Source: Oscillospiraceae bacterium (GTDB lineage Bacteria; Bacillota; Clostridia; Christensenellales; Aristaeellaceae). Taken from it: DNA of 38,057 bases. Positions within the stretch are counted from its first letter, which is position 1, and every line of letters starts with the position of its first letter. The stretch is from contig JAISWI010000011.1 of NCBI GenBank assembly GCA_031270865.1, positions 1-38,057 of the forward strand, written 5' to 3'. Made by a program: the position numbers and the translations under genes. Positions 14,326 to 22,565 of the stretch are shown here, piece after piece. The notes beneath the pieces are model-generated. The model made no database searches. It worked only from the letters and a program-made list of their open reading frames with translations, and had not been told where the DNA came from.

Positions 14326-14985
14326 ATGGCAGTTCTTCGTGACGCTAATTCATGCTACAACTCTATAGTTAACAGGGATACAGGCGATACCGCCCCCCGC
14401 TTAACGTTCGAATGGTACCAAATCATCGACCAACTTCAGGCGTTTTTCAACAATGATCCTAACGTAAGCGTAGTACAGACTGACGATTTAGACAACTATT
14501 CGGTAACGCTCATAGCTACAAGCCCATGCATCGCCGGCGCTTTGGCCACGGTGCTGAACCTTAACTACCAAATAAGCGGCGTCGAAGGCAAGGTTCACGT
14601 AATGTCCGGCGGCCTGGAGTACGGGCCGCAGCGCTTCGACGACCTAACCGAGCTGCTCCAGTGGGCGCAGGTGGCGTTCTATGGAAGCCCTCGCGTGAAG
14701 GGTTATGAGATTCAGGAGGCGCCGCCGGGTTTTGTGGGAGAGAACGCGGCGATAATCGTAGAAAAGGCCGTAATCCAGTATTATGCTGATAATATAAGCG
14801 ATCTTTATTCCAATATTAACAAAACTACCCAAGATGTTTTAAACGAACTGCTGAGGGCAAAGCTCAAAGACAACGCGTCACTGCGCGTGACCACGGAGCT
14901 AAACCGCGACATTGACAGAAGCGCTATCGGCGTAGCGCCCGTGGCTGCCGCCAACTCTAATACCATTACAACGAAAAAGCGTTAA
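14326..14985 (+). CDS. Orphan hypothetical protein
   Basis: 219 residues, ATG 14326 with a weak AAGGA twelve bases upstream. Not recognised. It contains no signal peptide, membrane helix or obvious catalytic motif. The N-terminal half reads as an alpha/beta domain (LTFEWYQIIDQLQAFF, VQTDDLDNYSVTLIA), the middle holds LEYGPQRFDDLTELLQWAQ, and the C-terminal third is helical with a Ser/Thr/Asn-rich basic tail. Codons are visibly AT-richer than in the neighbouring genes, and it sits directly after an inverted-repeat element, which hints at recent acquisition. A GC-rich terminator follows. Confidence 0.75.
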   Translation: MAVLRDANSCYNSIVNRDTGDTAPRLTFEWYQIIDQLQAFFNNDPNVSVVQTDDLDNYSVTLIATSPCIAGALATVLNLNYQISGVEGKVHVMSGGLEYGPQRFDDLTELLQWAQVAFYGSPRVKGYEIQEAPPGFVGENAAIIVEKAVIQYYADNISDLYSNINKTTQDVLNELLRAKLKDNASLRVTTELNRDIDRSAIGVAPVAAANSNTITTKKR

Positions 14986-14993
14986 CCACAACC

Positions 14994-15023
14994 GGGCGGC
15001 TGGCAACGGCCGCCCTTACATTT
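14994..15023 (+). terminator. Terminator after the orphan gene
   Basis: 7-bp stem GGGCGGC / GCCGCCC with an 8-base loop followed by TTACATTTAG. It lies between two convergent genes and may act on both. Confidence 0.6.
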
Positions 15024-15032
15024 AGTAAATCC

Positions 15033-15773
15033 TTACAAAAACACCCTCACTCCGGCAATCACGGTCAGCGCGATTATCGTATACCTGAACGGTTTTTCTG
15101 GAATCCGCTTGACCACGAACGCGCCCAACGCCGCGCCGCCCGCTATCAACGGGAGCATCGCCAGCGCCATCAGCAATTCCGGCGCGCCAATACTGCGCCA
15201 TAAAAATAGCTGCAACGGCATCTTCATCGCGTTTATTATCATGAAAAACCATGCGTACGTGCCTACAAACCCATCTTTATTCATACCCATCGCCATCAGG
15301 TAGACTGTCATCACCGGGCCTGCCGCGTTCCCGATCATCGTTGTAAACCCGCCCGTCATGCCCATCAGCGCAAAAAACCATATCCGGCCAGGCGGTTTAG
15401 TCCTGCCGCCGCCGATCTCCAGCGCGACCAGCACCGCCGCGCATAACAACACCGCAACGCCAATAATCATCGTAAACGTGCCGTTATCCACCACCCAGCC
15501 CACGAAAGTCCCTATCGCAAGCCCTGTTACCACCCACGGCATCAGTCGGCGGATCGCGCCCCAGTCGGCGGCGCGGCGGTAATACGATATCGCCATCAAG
15601 TCGCCGATGAAGATCATCGGCAGGACCATCCCGGAGGATTCCCTGCCCCCGAACACAACGGCCAGCAGCGGGATGATGATCGTCAGCGCTCCGCCCAGTC
15701 CCATCTTGGAAAAACCGATGACGACCGCCGCCGCCGCGACCCAGATCCATTGCGCGGTTGTCAAGTTTGGCAT
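15033..15773 (-). CDS. TSUP-family (TauE/SafE) membrane permease
   Basis: 246 residues with about eight membrane helices. The N-terminal repeat GFSKMGLGGALTIIIPLLA and the second-half repeat GMTGGFTTMIGNAAGPVMTVYL are the two inverted halves typical of sulfite/sulfonate exporter (TauE/SafE) proteins. The substrate is probably a small sulfur or organic anion but cannot be fixed from sequence. I use ATG 15773 (MPNLTTAQWIW) because GGCGGGG lies just upstream; the frame extends to 15842 without a ribosome binding site. It is divergent from the branching enzyme. Confidence 0.88.
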   Translation of the reverse strand: MPNLTTAQWIWVAAAAVVIGFSKMGLGGALTIIIPLLAVVFGGRESSGMVLPMIFIGDLMAISYYRRAADWGAIRRLMPWVVTGLAIGTFVGWVVDNGTFTMIIGVAVLLCAAVLVALEIGGGRTKPPGRIWFFALMGMTGGFTTMIGNAAGPVMTVYLMAMGMNKDGFVGTYAWFFMIINAMKMPLQLFLWRSIGAPELLMALAMLPLIAGGAALGAFVVKRIPEKPFRYTIIALTVIAGVRVFL

Positions 15774-15866
15774 AGGCAATCCCCGCCTTTCAGGTAATAC
15801 GGGACAAATTTTACCACACGCGCGGCTTTTACGCAATATCAAGAAGGATTTTCCAACACGCGCGCC

Positions 15867-15892
15867 GAACCTTACTCATATGAGTAAGGTTC
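15867..15892. promoter_or_regulatory. 26-bp perfect palindrome over the branching-enzyme start codon
   Basis: GAACCTTACTCAT is followed directly by its exact reverse complement, ATGAGTAAGGTTC; the ATG of that second half is the start codon at 15880. It may be a dimeric repressor operator or an mRNA hairpin that hides the start codon. No Shine-Dalgarno lies at normal distance; AAGAAGGA is about 30 bases upstream, before the palindrome. Confidence 0.6.
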
Positions 15893-17898
15893 ACGACGCG
15901 CCCGCCGCCTTGGGGCTTATCGCGGCCGATCCATGGCTGAAACCGTTCGAGGCGGATATCCGTGGGCGGCTGGATCGTTATGAGAGCATACGCCGCCAAA
16001 TACTGCCAAAAAGCGGCAGGCTAAGTGACTTCGCGAACGGTTCGATATTTTTCGGCATTGACCGGAAATCAACGGATTGGGTCTATCGCGAGTGGGCGCC
16101 GGAGGCGGACGCTCTGCACCTGTTCGGCGAGTTCAACGGCTGGGACCGCGGGCAGTATCCGCTCTCGCGGATCGATGGCGGGGCGTGGGAGCTGCGCCTG
16201 CCGGGGGACGCGCTGCGCCATGGCCAGCGTATATTGGTAAACGTTTCCAGCAAGGGCCAACAGCGCGATAGGATCCCGCTGTACATCAAGAGCGTCGCGC
16301 GTGACCCGTTGAGCAACTCGTTCACCGGGCGCGTGTGGTCGCCGGACAAGCCATTCGTATGGCATAACGATTCTGGGCGAATAAGTCCGCGCGAACCGCT
16401 CCTCATATATGAGGCGCATGTGGGCATGGCCACGCGCGGCGGCGGCGTCGGCTCGTACGACCATTTCACCGACGAGGTTCTGCCCCGGATCAAACGCGCC
16501 GGGTATAACGCCGTTCAGCTGATGGCCATACAGGAACATCCGTACTACGCGTCGTTCGGCTACCAGGTGACCAACTTCTTCGCTCCCTCGCAGTGGTACG
16601 GCGACCCCGACGGGCTGAAGCGGCTGATCGACGCGGCGCACGGGCTGGGCCTCATCGCGCTGCTGGACGTGGTGCACAGCCACGCCTCGGCCAACTTCGC
16701 GGAGGGCATAGCGGGGTTTGACGGCACGGATTACCAATTTTTCCACGAGGGCGGCGCGGGCTGGCACCAGGCTTGGGGAACGCGCGTGTTCGACTACTCG
16801 CGCCCCGGCGTGGTCCATTTCCTGTTGTCAAACCTGAAATATTGGCTGGACGAGTACCATTTCGACGGGTTCAGGTTCGACGGGGTGACCAGCATGCTCT
16901 ACCGCGACCACGGGCTGGGCGCGGCATTCACCGAATATAAATGTTATTACAACCCAAACGCGGACCTCGACGCGGCGGCATACCTGACGCTGGCCAGCGA
17001 GTTGGTCCGCGAGGTGAACCCCAACGCCGTCATGATCGCCGAGGACATGAGCGGCATGCCGGGCCTGTGCCGCCCGATAACGGAGGGCGGGTTCGGCTTC
17101 GACGCGCGGCTGGGCATGGGTTTGCCCGACTTCTGGATAAGGATGGTAAAAAGCCGCGACGAGGACTGGGATCTGCGCGTGATGTGGCGCGAGCTGACGA
17201 CGCGTCGACCCGGCGAGAAGGTTATCGGCTACAGCGAGTCGCACGACCAGGCGCTCGTCGGGGACAAGACGCTCGTATTCCACCTTGCGGACGCGGCGAT
17301 GTATTCAGGGATGAGCAAACTGGCCGAGGACGCCGCGATCGACCGCGCGTTGTCGCTGCTCAAGTGTATCCGGCTGCTGACGCTGACGCTTGGCGGTGAG
17401 GGTTACCTGAATTTCATGGGCAACGAGTTCGCGCACCCGGAATGGATAGACTTCCCGCGCGAGGGCAACGGCTGGAGCTACCATTACGCGCGTCGGCAGT
17501 GGCATCTGGCGGACGATCCATTATTAAGATATAGCGATATCGCCGCGTTTGACCGCGCGACGCTGGATTTCGCCAGGGATCGGCAGATCCTGTCCGCTGG
17601 CGACACGGCCAACCTTTGGATCGACCAGGAGCGCAAGATCATCGCGTACCGCAAGGCAGGGCTGGCGTTCGTGTTCAACACGCACCCGACCCAGTCACGC
17701 GCCGATTTCTACCTGCCGACCCACCGCCCCGGACGCTGGCGGGTATGCTTCTCGACCGACGAGCCGCGCTTCGGCGGCCATGGCCGCGTTGACATGGAGT
17801 ATACATACCGCGCTGTCGCCGACGACCCGCGCGGCGCGGGGTTCTTCGTTTACGCGCCGAACAGGTGCGGATTCGCGCTGGAATATATAGGAGGATAA
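15880..17898 (+). CDS. glgB: 1,4-alpha-glucan branching enzyme, eukaryote-like GH13 type
   Basis: 672 residues. Forms alpha-1,6 branches in glycogen by cleaving and transferring alpha-1,4 segments; cytosolic. An N-terminal helix (DPWLKPFEADIRGRLDRY) and CBM48 domain (WAPEADALHLFGEFNGWD) precede a GH13 barrel. Catalytic motifs: DVVHSHAS (about 263), GFRFDGVTSM with nucleophile D334, AEDMSG with acid/base E388, and ESHDQALVGDK with D456. These motif forms and the N-terminal helix match the eukaryotic (plant/animal) branching-enzyme clade rather than typical E. coli GlgB. No glgA, glgC or glgP is nearby. ATG 15880 lies inside a perfect palindrome; the frame extends upstream across the TSUP gene, which is not credible. 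Its end carries the AGGAGG of the next gene. Confidence 0.93.
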   Translation: MSKVHDAPAALGLIAADPWLKPFEADIRGRLDRYESIRRQILPKSGRLSDFANGSIFFGIDRKSTDWVYREWAPEADALHLFGEFNGWDRGQYPLSRIDGGAWELRLPGDALRHGQRILVNVSSKGQQRDRIPLYIKSVARDPLSNSFTGRVWSPDKPFVWHNDSGRISPREPLLIYEAHVGMATRGGGVGSYDHFTDEVLPRIKRAGYNAVQLMAIQEHPYYASFGYQVTNFFAPSQWYGDPDGLKRLIDAAHGLGLIALLDVVHSHASANFAEGIAGFDGTDYQFFHEGGAGWHQAWGTRVFDYSRPGVVHFLLSNLKYWLDEYHFDGFRFDGVTSMLYRDHGLGAAFTEYKCYYNPNADLDAAAYLTLASELVREVNPNAVMIAEDMSGMPGLCRPITEGGFGFDARLGMGLPDFWIRMVKSRDEDWDLRVMWRELTTRRPGEKVIGYSESHDQALVGDKTLVFHLADAAMYSGMSKLAEDAAIDRALSLLKCIRLLTLTLGGEGYLNFMGNEFAHPEWIDFPREGNGWSYHYARRQWHLADDPLLRYSDIAAFDRATLDFARDRQILSAGDTANLWIDQERKIIAYRKAGLAFVFNTHPTQSRADFYLPTHRPGRWRVCFSTDEPRFGGHGRVDMEYTYRAVADDPRGAGFFVYAPNRCGFALEYIGG

Positions 17899-17900
17899 CC

Positions 17901-18518
17901 ATGTCTGCGGAGATAAAACCGCTTACGCCCGAAACAACCGCTGATTTCTTCGATTTCTTCGACAACCGCGCGTTTACCGACCATCAGGAATGGTCGTTCT
18001 GCTACTGTACATATATGCATACCGGGGAAAAGGAAACGCGCGAGATTGACGAGAAGATCGAGGCCGGCGGCAACAACGACGAGGCGGCGCGGCGCGTTTT
18101 CAGGGAGACCGCCGCCGGGTTCATCGAAAACGGCGAGCTGCGCGGCTATCTCGCGTATGAGGATGGCGTTGCGGTAGGCTGGGTCAACGCGAACGACAAG
18201 GCGGTTTTCAAGAAGTTCGACCACAGCGCGGCCGTTACGGACTTTATCCGTAGGAATAATATCGACGGCAGGACGAAGTCGGTGGTATGCTTCACGACCG
18301 CTCCGGAGTGTCGGGGCAAGGGGATAGCCGCCGCGCTGCTGGACCGGGTGGTTGCTGACGCCCGCGCCGAGGGTTACGCGGCCGTTGAAGGCTACGCGTT
18401 CCGTCGCGACACGCGCGAGCCGTTCGACTATACTGGGCCGCTGGGTTTGTTCGAGAAGGCGGGGTTCGCCGTGGCATCGGAGGAGAACGGCAAGGCCGTC
18501 ATGCGGCTGATGATATAA
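17901..18518 (+). CDS. GNAT-family N-acetyltransferase
   Basis: 205 residues, ATG 17901, with an AGGAGG that overlaps the end of the branching enzyme two bases earlier, so translation is coupled. The GNAT core is VCFTTAPECRGKGIAAALLDRVVADA (acetyl-CoA loop PECRGKGI), and GLFEKAGFAV is the closing segment. The N-terminal QEWSFCYCTYMH is characteristic of a Bacillota subgroup of unknown substrate. No transmembrane region. A link to glycogen metabolism is not implied by sequence. Confidence 0.88.
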   Translation: MSAEIKPLTPETTADFFDFFDNRAFTDHQEWSFCYCTYMHTGEKETREIDEKIEAGGNNDEAARRVFRETAAGFIENGELRGYLAYEDGVAVGWVNANDKAVFKKFDHSAAVTDFIRRNNIDGRTKSVVCFTTAPECRGKGIAAALLDRVVADARAEGYAAVEGYAFRRDTREPFDYTGPLGLFEKAGFAVASEENGKAVMRLMI

Positions 18519-18570
18519 AGGTTATTGCTTTATCAACGCGCGGCTGCGCGTGGGATAAGCGTTGCCCCCG

Positions 18571-18641
18571 CTGTTGTTGCGGCGGGGTTTTGGAAGAAGC
18601 GCCCTCTATTGCCGTGTAGTGGGATTTGGGGAGATGTCCCC
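18571..18641. repeat. 71-bp direct repeat, first copy
   Basis: Starts CTGTTGTTGCGGC and ends GAGATGTCCCC. A second copy lies at 18675-18745 with only a few substitutions. Both end in the GGGGAGATGTCCCC palindrome. Confidence 0.75.
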
Positions 18642-18674
18642 TTTGTCGTTGTGCGGGGATTCGCGTCGCGCCTG

Positions 18675-18745
18675 CTGTTGTTGCGGCAGGGTTTTGGAAG
18701 AAACGCCCTCCATTGCCGTGTAGTGGGATTTGGGGAGATGTCCCC
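18675..18745. repeat. 71-bp direct repeat, second copy
   Basis: Nearly identical to 18571-18641. The 33 bases between the copies contain GTCGTTGTGCGGGGATTCGCG, whose degenerate reverse complement follows at about 18761-18787. The region therefore folds into nested hairpins. No gene is present in 18519-18827. Confidence 0.75.
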
Positions 18746-18822
18746 GCAACAACAGAAGGGGCGGCGCGAATCCCGCCACACGACGATAGAGGGGCGATGC
18801 CTTGCCCCCACAGCGGCAGAGG
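18731..18822. repeat. GGGGAGATG-type dispersed repeat, copy 3
   Basis: TGGGGAGATGTCCCC, an inserted stretch, then GATAGAGGGGCGATGCCTTGCC and CAGCGGCAGAGG. It has the same beginning and end words as 24-83 and 8393-8452, but no AT-core palindrome follows here. Confidence 0.55.
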
Positions 18823-18827
18823 CGACG

Positions 18828-19382
18828 CTAACCAACCGTTGCGGCAGAAGGCCCGACCGCGATCCAATACCGCTCCATCACCTCCCCGTCATCCTTCACC
18901 GCCGTCCGCTCGAACACCCCGCCGCAGCTTAGTATCACGCGCCGACTGGCCTCGTTATCATCCCGACAGGTTATTAAAACCTTATCAAGGCCAAACCTGC
19001 CCGCGTAGTCCAGGCACAGGCGCAGCATCGCCTTGGCGTAACCCTTGCGCCGCTCCGACGGGCGGACGCTGTAACCGATATGCCCGGCGTATTCGGCCAG
19101 ATAATCGTTGAAGTAATGGCGGAAATTGATCATGCCCAGCGCGCGCCGCTCACCCTCATATACCAGCATGAACTGCTCCGCCGTCACCCAATCGGGGTCG
19201 GGCAGGGTTTCCCTGCGCTCCATCAGGCGGCAATGCTCCACCCACGCCGCCGGATCATCATAGTCATAAAGCCCGCTCGCGCCGTGGAACGCCCCGCCGC
19301 CCGCGAGCGTTTCTTTCCGGTACTCGCCGATTTCCTCGGCGTAACCCATGTCAGGCTTTACCAAAACCAGTTTCCTCGCCAT
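18828..19382 (-). CDS. GNAT-family N-acetyltransferase
   Basis: 184 residues. The core IGYSVRPSERRKGYAKAMLRL (the S-E-R-R-K-G-Y-A loop binds acetyl-CoA), YEGERRALGMINFRH and CRDDNEASRRVILSCGG are typical of Bacillota GNAT proteins close to the RimJ/RimL-like type. I start at ATG 19382 (MARKLVLVKPDM, AAAGGGGC upstream); the frame to 19643 has no ribosome binding site and crosses the promoter region. A sigma-A-type promoter lies at 19418-19446. Substrate unknown. Confidence 0.87.
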   Translation of the reverse strand: MARKLVLVKPDMGYAEEIGEYRKETLAGGGAFHGASGLYDYDDPAAWVEHCRLMERRETLPDPDWVTAEQFMLVYEGERRALGMINFRHYFNDYLAEYAGHIGYSVRPSERRKGYAKAMLRLCLDYAGRFGLDKVLITCRDDNEASRRVILSCGGVFERTAVKDDGEVMERYWIAVGPSAATVG

Positions 19383-19417
19383 CCGCGCGCCCCTTTCGCC
19401 GATCGTTATAGTGAGCC

Positions 19418-19446
19418 AGTATAACATGCCAGCCAGAAATTTACAA
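19418..19446 (-). promoter_or_regulatory. Sigma-A-type promoter of the GNAT gene
   Basis: On the minus strand TTGTAA, 17 bases, TATACT; the -10 lies about 36 bases before ATG 19382. Confidence 0.6.
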
Positions 19447-19453
19447 CACCCCC

Positions 19454-19482
19454 TAGCCATCCACGCCGCTATATGGTATAAT
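19454..19482 (+). promoter_or_regulatory. Promoter of the membrane-protein/flavoprotein operon
   Basis: TAGCCA, 17 bases, perfect TATAAT (19477-19482), 22 bases before ATG 19504. The -35 is weak. It is divergent from the GNAT promoter. Confidence 0.55.
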
Positions 19483-19503
19483 AACAACGAGAGGTGATGA
19501 TTC

Positions 19504-21354
19504 ATGCGAACGTCTTCTGACCAGGGGATTCTTGCGGCGACCGCGCCGGAACGGGCTTCGTTCTTCCGGCGCGTTGCGATACCGGTTATCTGCGCCGCCG
19601 CGCTGTGCGCGGTATGCGTCCTGGTCGCCGGAGCGTACTTCATCGAGATCGAGGATCACTACGCCAACATGTTGTTTGGCGGCGGTTACGGCGCTTATGA
19701 CAGCCTGGCCGCAAACATCCATCCGTTGTTGGGCGGGCTGATCGTCAGGCTGTACGGGCTGTGGCCGGGCGTGAACTGGTTCGGCTCGCTGGCGCTGGCG
19801 CTGTTGTTCCTGTCCGGCGCGGGCGCGTTCAGCCTGGCCGCGCGGCGCAGGGGCGGCCTGCTGCCCGGGCTGTTCGCGCTGTCTCCGATATTGGTTGTGA
19901 TGGTGTGCCTGACGCAGTCGCGGGTCACTGCCGCGATGTGCGCGATAACCGGGGCGCTGCTTGTGATGGACGCCCTTCACGGGCCGCGCGGCGCGCCGCG
20001 CTTCCTGCTGGGGGCGCTGCTGCTGGCCGCCGGGTCCATGCTGTCATATAGGACGGGCTGGGTGTTCGCGCTGCTCACGGTGGCTTGCGTGGGCGCGGGC
20101 AAGTCGTTCCCGGCGCGCGGCGCGAGGTTCTGGATCGCCGCGCCTGTAATCGCGGCGCTGGCGTGCGGCGCGGCGTTCAGCGCGAACCTCGATAGCGGCT
20201 GGCGCGTGTTCAACGAACAGTATATCGCCTACGACGACGCGTCAACCTCGTTCCTGCGCGGGGAGGTCGAGACACTGCTCAACGACTACGGCATGACCAT
20301 CAACCTGGAAGGCCAGACTAACCAGCCCGATAACGAGCTTCCAGAGGGCGTTCCCACCCAGGAGGAAGCGGTAGAGCGATCCAGCCTGGGCAAGGTTGGC
20401 TGGTCGCTCAACGACGGACACCTGTTTATACTGCGATCGGCGGCGGACGCGGAGCTTACCTCGCCGCAAGCCGTTCGGGATATCCAACGCGCCGCGCCGT
20501 GGTTCTCGCTTGACGGGTTCGTGGAGCGGCTGTGGGAGACTGTCAGTAAATACCAATTCCTGATGGTTATAGGGCTGTTCCTGCTGTGCGCCCTGGTCGT
20601 TGAGATCACCAACCGCTCGCGCGGCTGGATCACGCTGCTCTCCGCTGTCGCGGCGTTCGGCGGCCACGCGCTCATGCTGCTGATCAACCGCGCGTCGTTC
20701 CGCGACATCGCGCCGTTTTACCTGCTGGGCATACTCGCGCTGGCGAGTGACTTCGACCCGAAGGCCTCCGCTGAATCGATCCGCCGGGTGTTGAGGAGCA
20801 AGCTGCCGCGCAGGGCGGCGGCGTGCGTGATGGCGCTGGGGCTGGCTGGCGTGATATGCGCCCTGCTGGTCACGATCGGGCAGTATAATCGGGCGCAGTC
20901 GCCGTCGCTGGCCGCCGCCGAGGAGCTGGCCGACCTGATGGACCACCTGCCGGACGCGGTGTTCATCGGCGACAACCCGCTGGACCGATTCAACACCAAC
21001 GCGCTCACGCCGCCACGGAAGGACGCGTTCGCAAGGCTCATCGGCGGCAGCTACGACCTGTACAGCCCGCGCCGCGACGAGCTTATGGCGCGGTTTAACC
21101 TGGAAAACCCGCTGAAGGACGCTATCGATAGGACAGACGTCGTCTATGTGGATATGTCCGGCTCGGCGCTGATAGCGTCGGCCAGTCGGCTATACACCGC
21201 CTACGGCATACCGCTTAAGACCGCCACGCCCTCGGACAGCGCGGGCGTGCGGCTGCTGTCGATGAACGCCGCTCACCGGATGCAGCTATACTGGCTGCAG
21301 TCCGATATACCCACAGAGCCGCCGGAAGCCGCTCAAAACCCCGAATCCCCGTGA
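19504..21354 (+). CDS. Polytopic membrane protein of unknown function
   Basis: 616 residues, ATG 19504 after GAGAGGTGAT. Roughly ten to eleven membrane helices: one near residues 25-47, several between 75 and 230, and a second block at about 350-465. A large external loop (about 225-340) and a soluble C-terminal domain (about 470-616, with DAVFIGDNPLDRFNTNAL) are predicted. A short acidic EIEDHYANMLFGG after the first helix resembles the position of acidic motifs in GT-C-type glycosyltransferases, but I see no decisive motif. Its end overlaps the next gene by four bases, so the two are translationally coupled. Confidence 0.8.
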   Translation: MRTSSDQGILAATAPERASFFRRVAIPVICAAALCAVCVLVAGAYFIEIEDHYANMLFGGGYGAYDSLAANIHPLLGGLIVRLYGLWPGVNWFGSLALALLFLSGAGAFSLAARRRGGLLPGLFALSPILVVMVCLTQSRVTAAMCAITGALLVMDALHGPRGAPRFLLGALLLAAGSMLSYRTGWVFALLTVACVGAGKSFPARGARFWIAAPVIAALACGAAFSANLDSGWRVFNEQYIAYDDASTSFLRGEVETLLNDYGMTINLEGQTNQPDNELPEGVPTQEEAVERSSLGKVGWSLNDGHLFILRSAADAELTSPQAVRDIQRAAPWFSLDGFVERLWETVSKYQFLMVIGLFLLCALVVEITNRSRGWITLLSAVAAFGGHALMLLINRASFRDIAPFYLLGILALASDFDPKASAESIRRVLRSKLPRRAAACVMALGLAGVICALLVTIGQYNRAQSPSLAAAEELADLMDHLPDAVFIGDNPLDRFNTNALTPPRKDAFARLIGGSYDLYSPRRDELMARFNLENPLKDAIDRTDVVYVDMSGSALIASASRLYTAYGIPLKTATPSDSAGVRLLSMNAAHRMQLYWLQSDIPTEPPEAAQNPESP

Positions 21355-22565
21355 CAATAGCGGTGATTGGAGCGGGCGCGGCGGGCATGACCGCCGCGCT
21401 CAGCGCGTCGAGGCGCGGCGCGAAGGTCGTCCTATTGGAACAACACCCACGCGCGGGCAGGAAACTTCTCGCCACGGGTAACGGCCGGTGCAACCTGATG
21501 AACGCGTCAGACCCGGCGGGGCGCTACTTCGGCGGCGGCGCGGATGCCGCCGTGGGGTTGCTGCGCCGTTACACGTATGAACGGCTGCGCGATCACTGGG
21601 AATCATTGGGACTAATCTGCCGCGAGGAGCGGGATGGCCGCGTTTATCCCGCCAGCGGGCGCGCGGCTTCGGTCGTCGATGTGTTGCGCTCACGCGTCAG
21701 CGGCGCGGGCGTTGAGTTGACGACGGGACGCGCGGTCACCGATATATTGAGGGAGCCGGGCGGGTTCGCGGTGAGGTTTGACGGCGGGGAGGTTCGCGCC
21801 GACCGCGTGGTGATCGCCACTGGCGGTAAGGCAGCCGTCAACGACGGCGACGCGACGGGTTACGCGCTGCTTGGGCGGCTGGGCGTTCCGGTGACGGAGT
21901 TATCGCCCGCGCTCGCGCCGATACGGGTCGAGCCTTCCGACATTCGCGGGCTGAAAGGCGTTCGAGTGAGGGCGGCGTTGACGCTCGCGCGCGGCGGGAA
22001 GGAGATCGCCAGCGAAATGGGGGAGATTTTGTTCTCCGACGGCTATGTGTCGGGGATCGCGGCGATGGGACTGGCGCGGCATGTCACGCGCGGAGACGGG
22101 CGCGCGGTTGGCGATGATCGCCCGCGGGAATTGCGCGTCGACCTGATGCCCGAACGGTCCGCGGATGAGTGGCGGCGGTGGTTCGAGTCGCGCGTGTACG
22201 CGTCGGGCGAGTCCGCGCAGGACGTCTTGCGCGGCCTGGTTCATCCCGGGATAGCGCGGCGGCTGCTGGCGGCTGTCCACGCCGACGCGACGTCCGCCGC
22301 TATCGACGCGCCGTGGGGCGGGATCGGGCGAATGCTTCGTGACTGGCGGCTGCGCGTTACGGGGGTCGGCGGGTTCCGCGACGCGCAGGCGACGGCGGGC
22401 GGCGCGGGGCTTGAAGCGTTCGACGGCGAGACGCTGGAATGCAAGGCCGTGCCCGGGTTGTTTGCCGCCGGGGAGACGCTGGACATCGACGGCGCGTGCG
22501 GCGGATTCAACCTGATGTGGGCGTGGGCGTCCGGTATTGCCGCGGGGGAGGCGGCGGCGCGATGA
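21351..22565 (+). CDS. HI0933-like NAD(P)/FAD-dependent oxidoreductase
   Basis: 404 residues. GTG 21351 overlaps the preceding TGA as GTGA. An N-terminal Rossmann FAD motif (VIGAGAAGMTAALSASRRG, then LLEQHPRAGRKLLATGNGRCN) identifies the HI0933/YhiN-like (BaiN) flavoprotein family; RVVIATGGKA and the terminal LFAAGETLDIDGACGGFNL motif confirm it. The family contains predicted oxidoreductases, one linked to bile-acid dehydroxylation steps, but substrate assignment here is not possible. It is the middle gene of a three-gene coupled unit. Confidence 0.9.
   Translation: MTIAVIGAGAAGMTAALSASRRGAKVVLLEQHPRAGRKLLATGNGRCNLMNASDPAGRYFGGGADAAVGLLRRYTYERLRDHWESLGLICREERDGRVYPASGRAASVVDVLRSRVSGAGVELTTGRAVTDILREPGGFAVRFDGGEVRADRVVIATGGKAAVNDGDATGYALLGRLGVPVTELSPALAPIRVEPSDIRGLKGVRVRAALTLARGGKEIASEMGEILFSDGYVSGIAAMGLARHVTRGDGRAVGDDRPRELRVDLMPERSADEWRRWFESRVYASGESAQDVLRGLVHPGIARRLLAAVHADATSAAIDAPWGGIGRMLRDWRLRVTGVGGFRDAQATAGGAGLEAFDGETLECKAVPGLFAAGETLDIDGACGGFNLMWAWASGIAAGEAAAR

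Noticed and set aside
15607-15879. Upstream extension of the branching enzyme into the TSUP gene
   Set aside because: The extension is antisense to the permease and has no family similarity.
22439-22561. Upstream extension of the second flavoprotein
   Set aside because: It overlaps the preceding flavoprotein gene; the ATGA overlap start at 22562 is typical of coupled genes.
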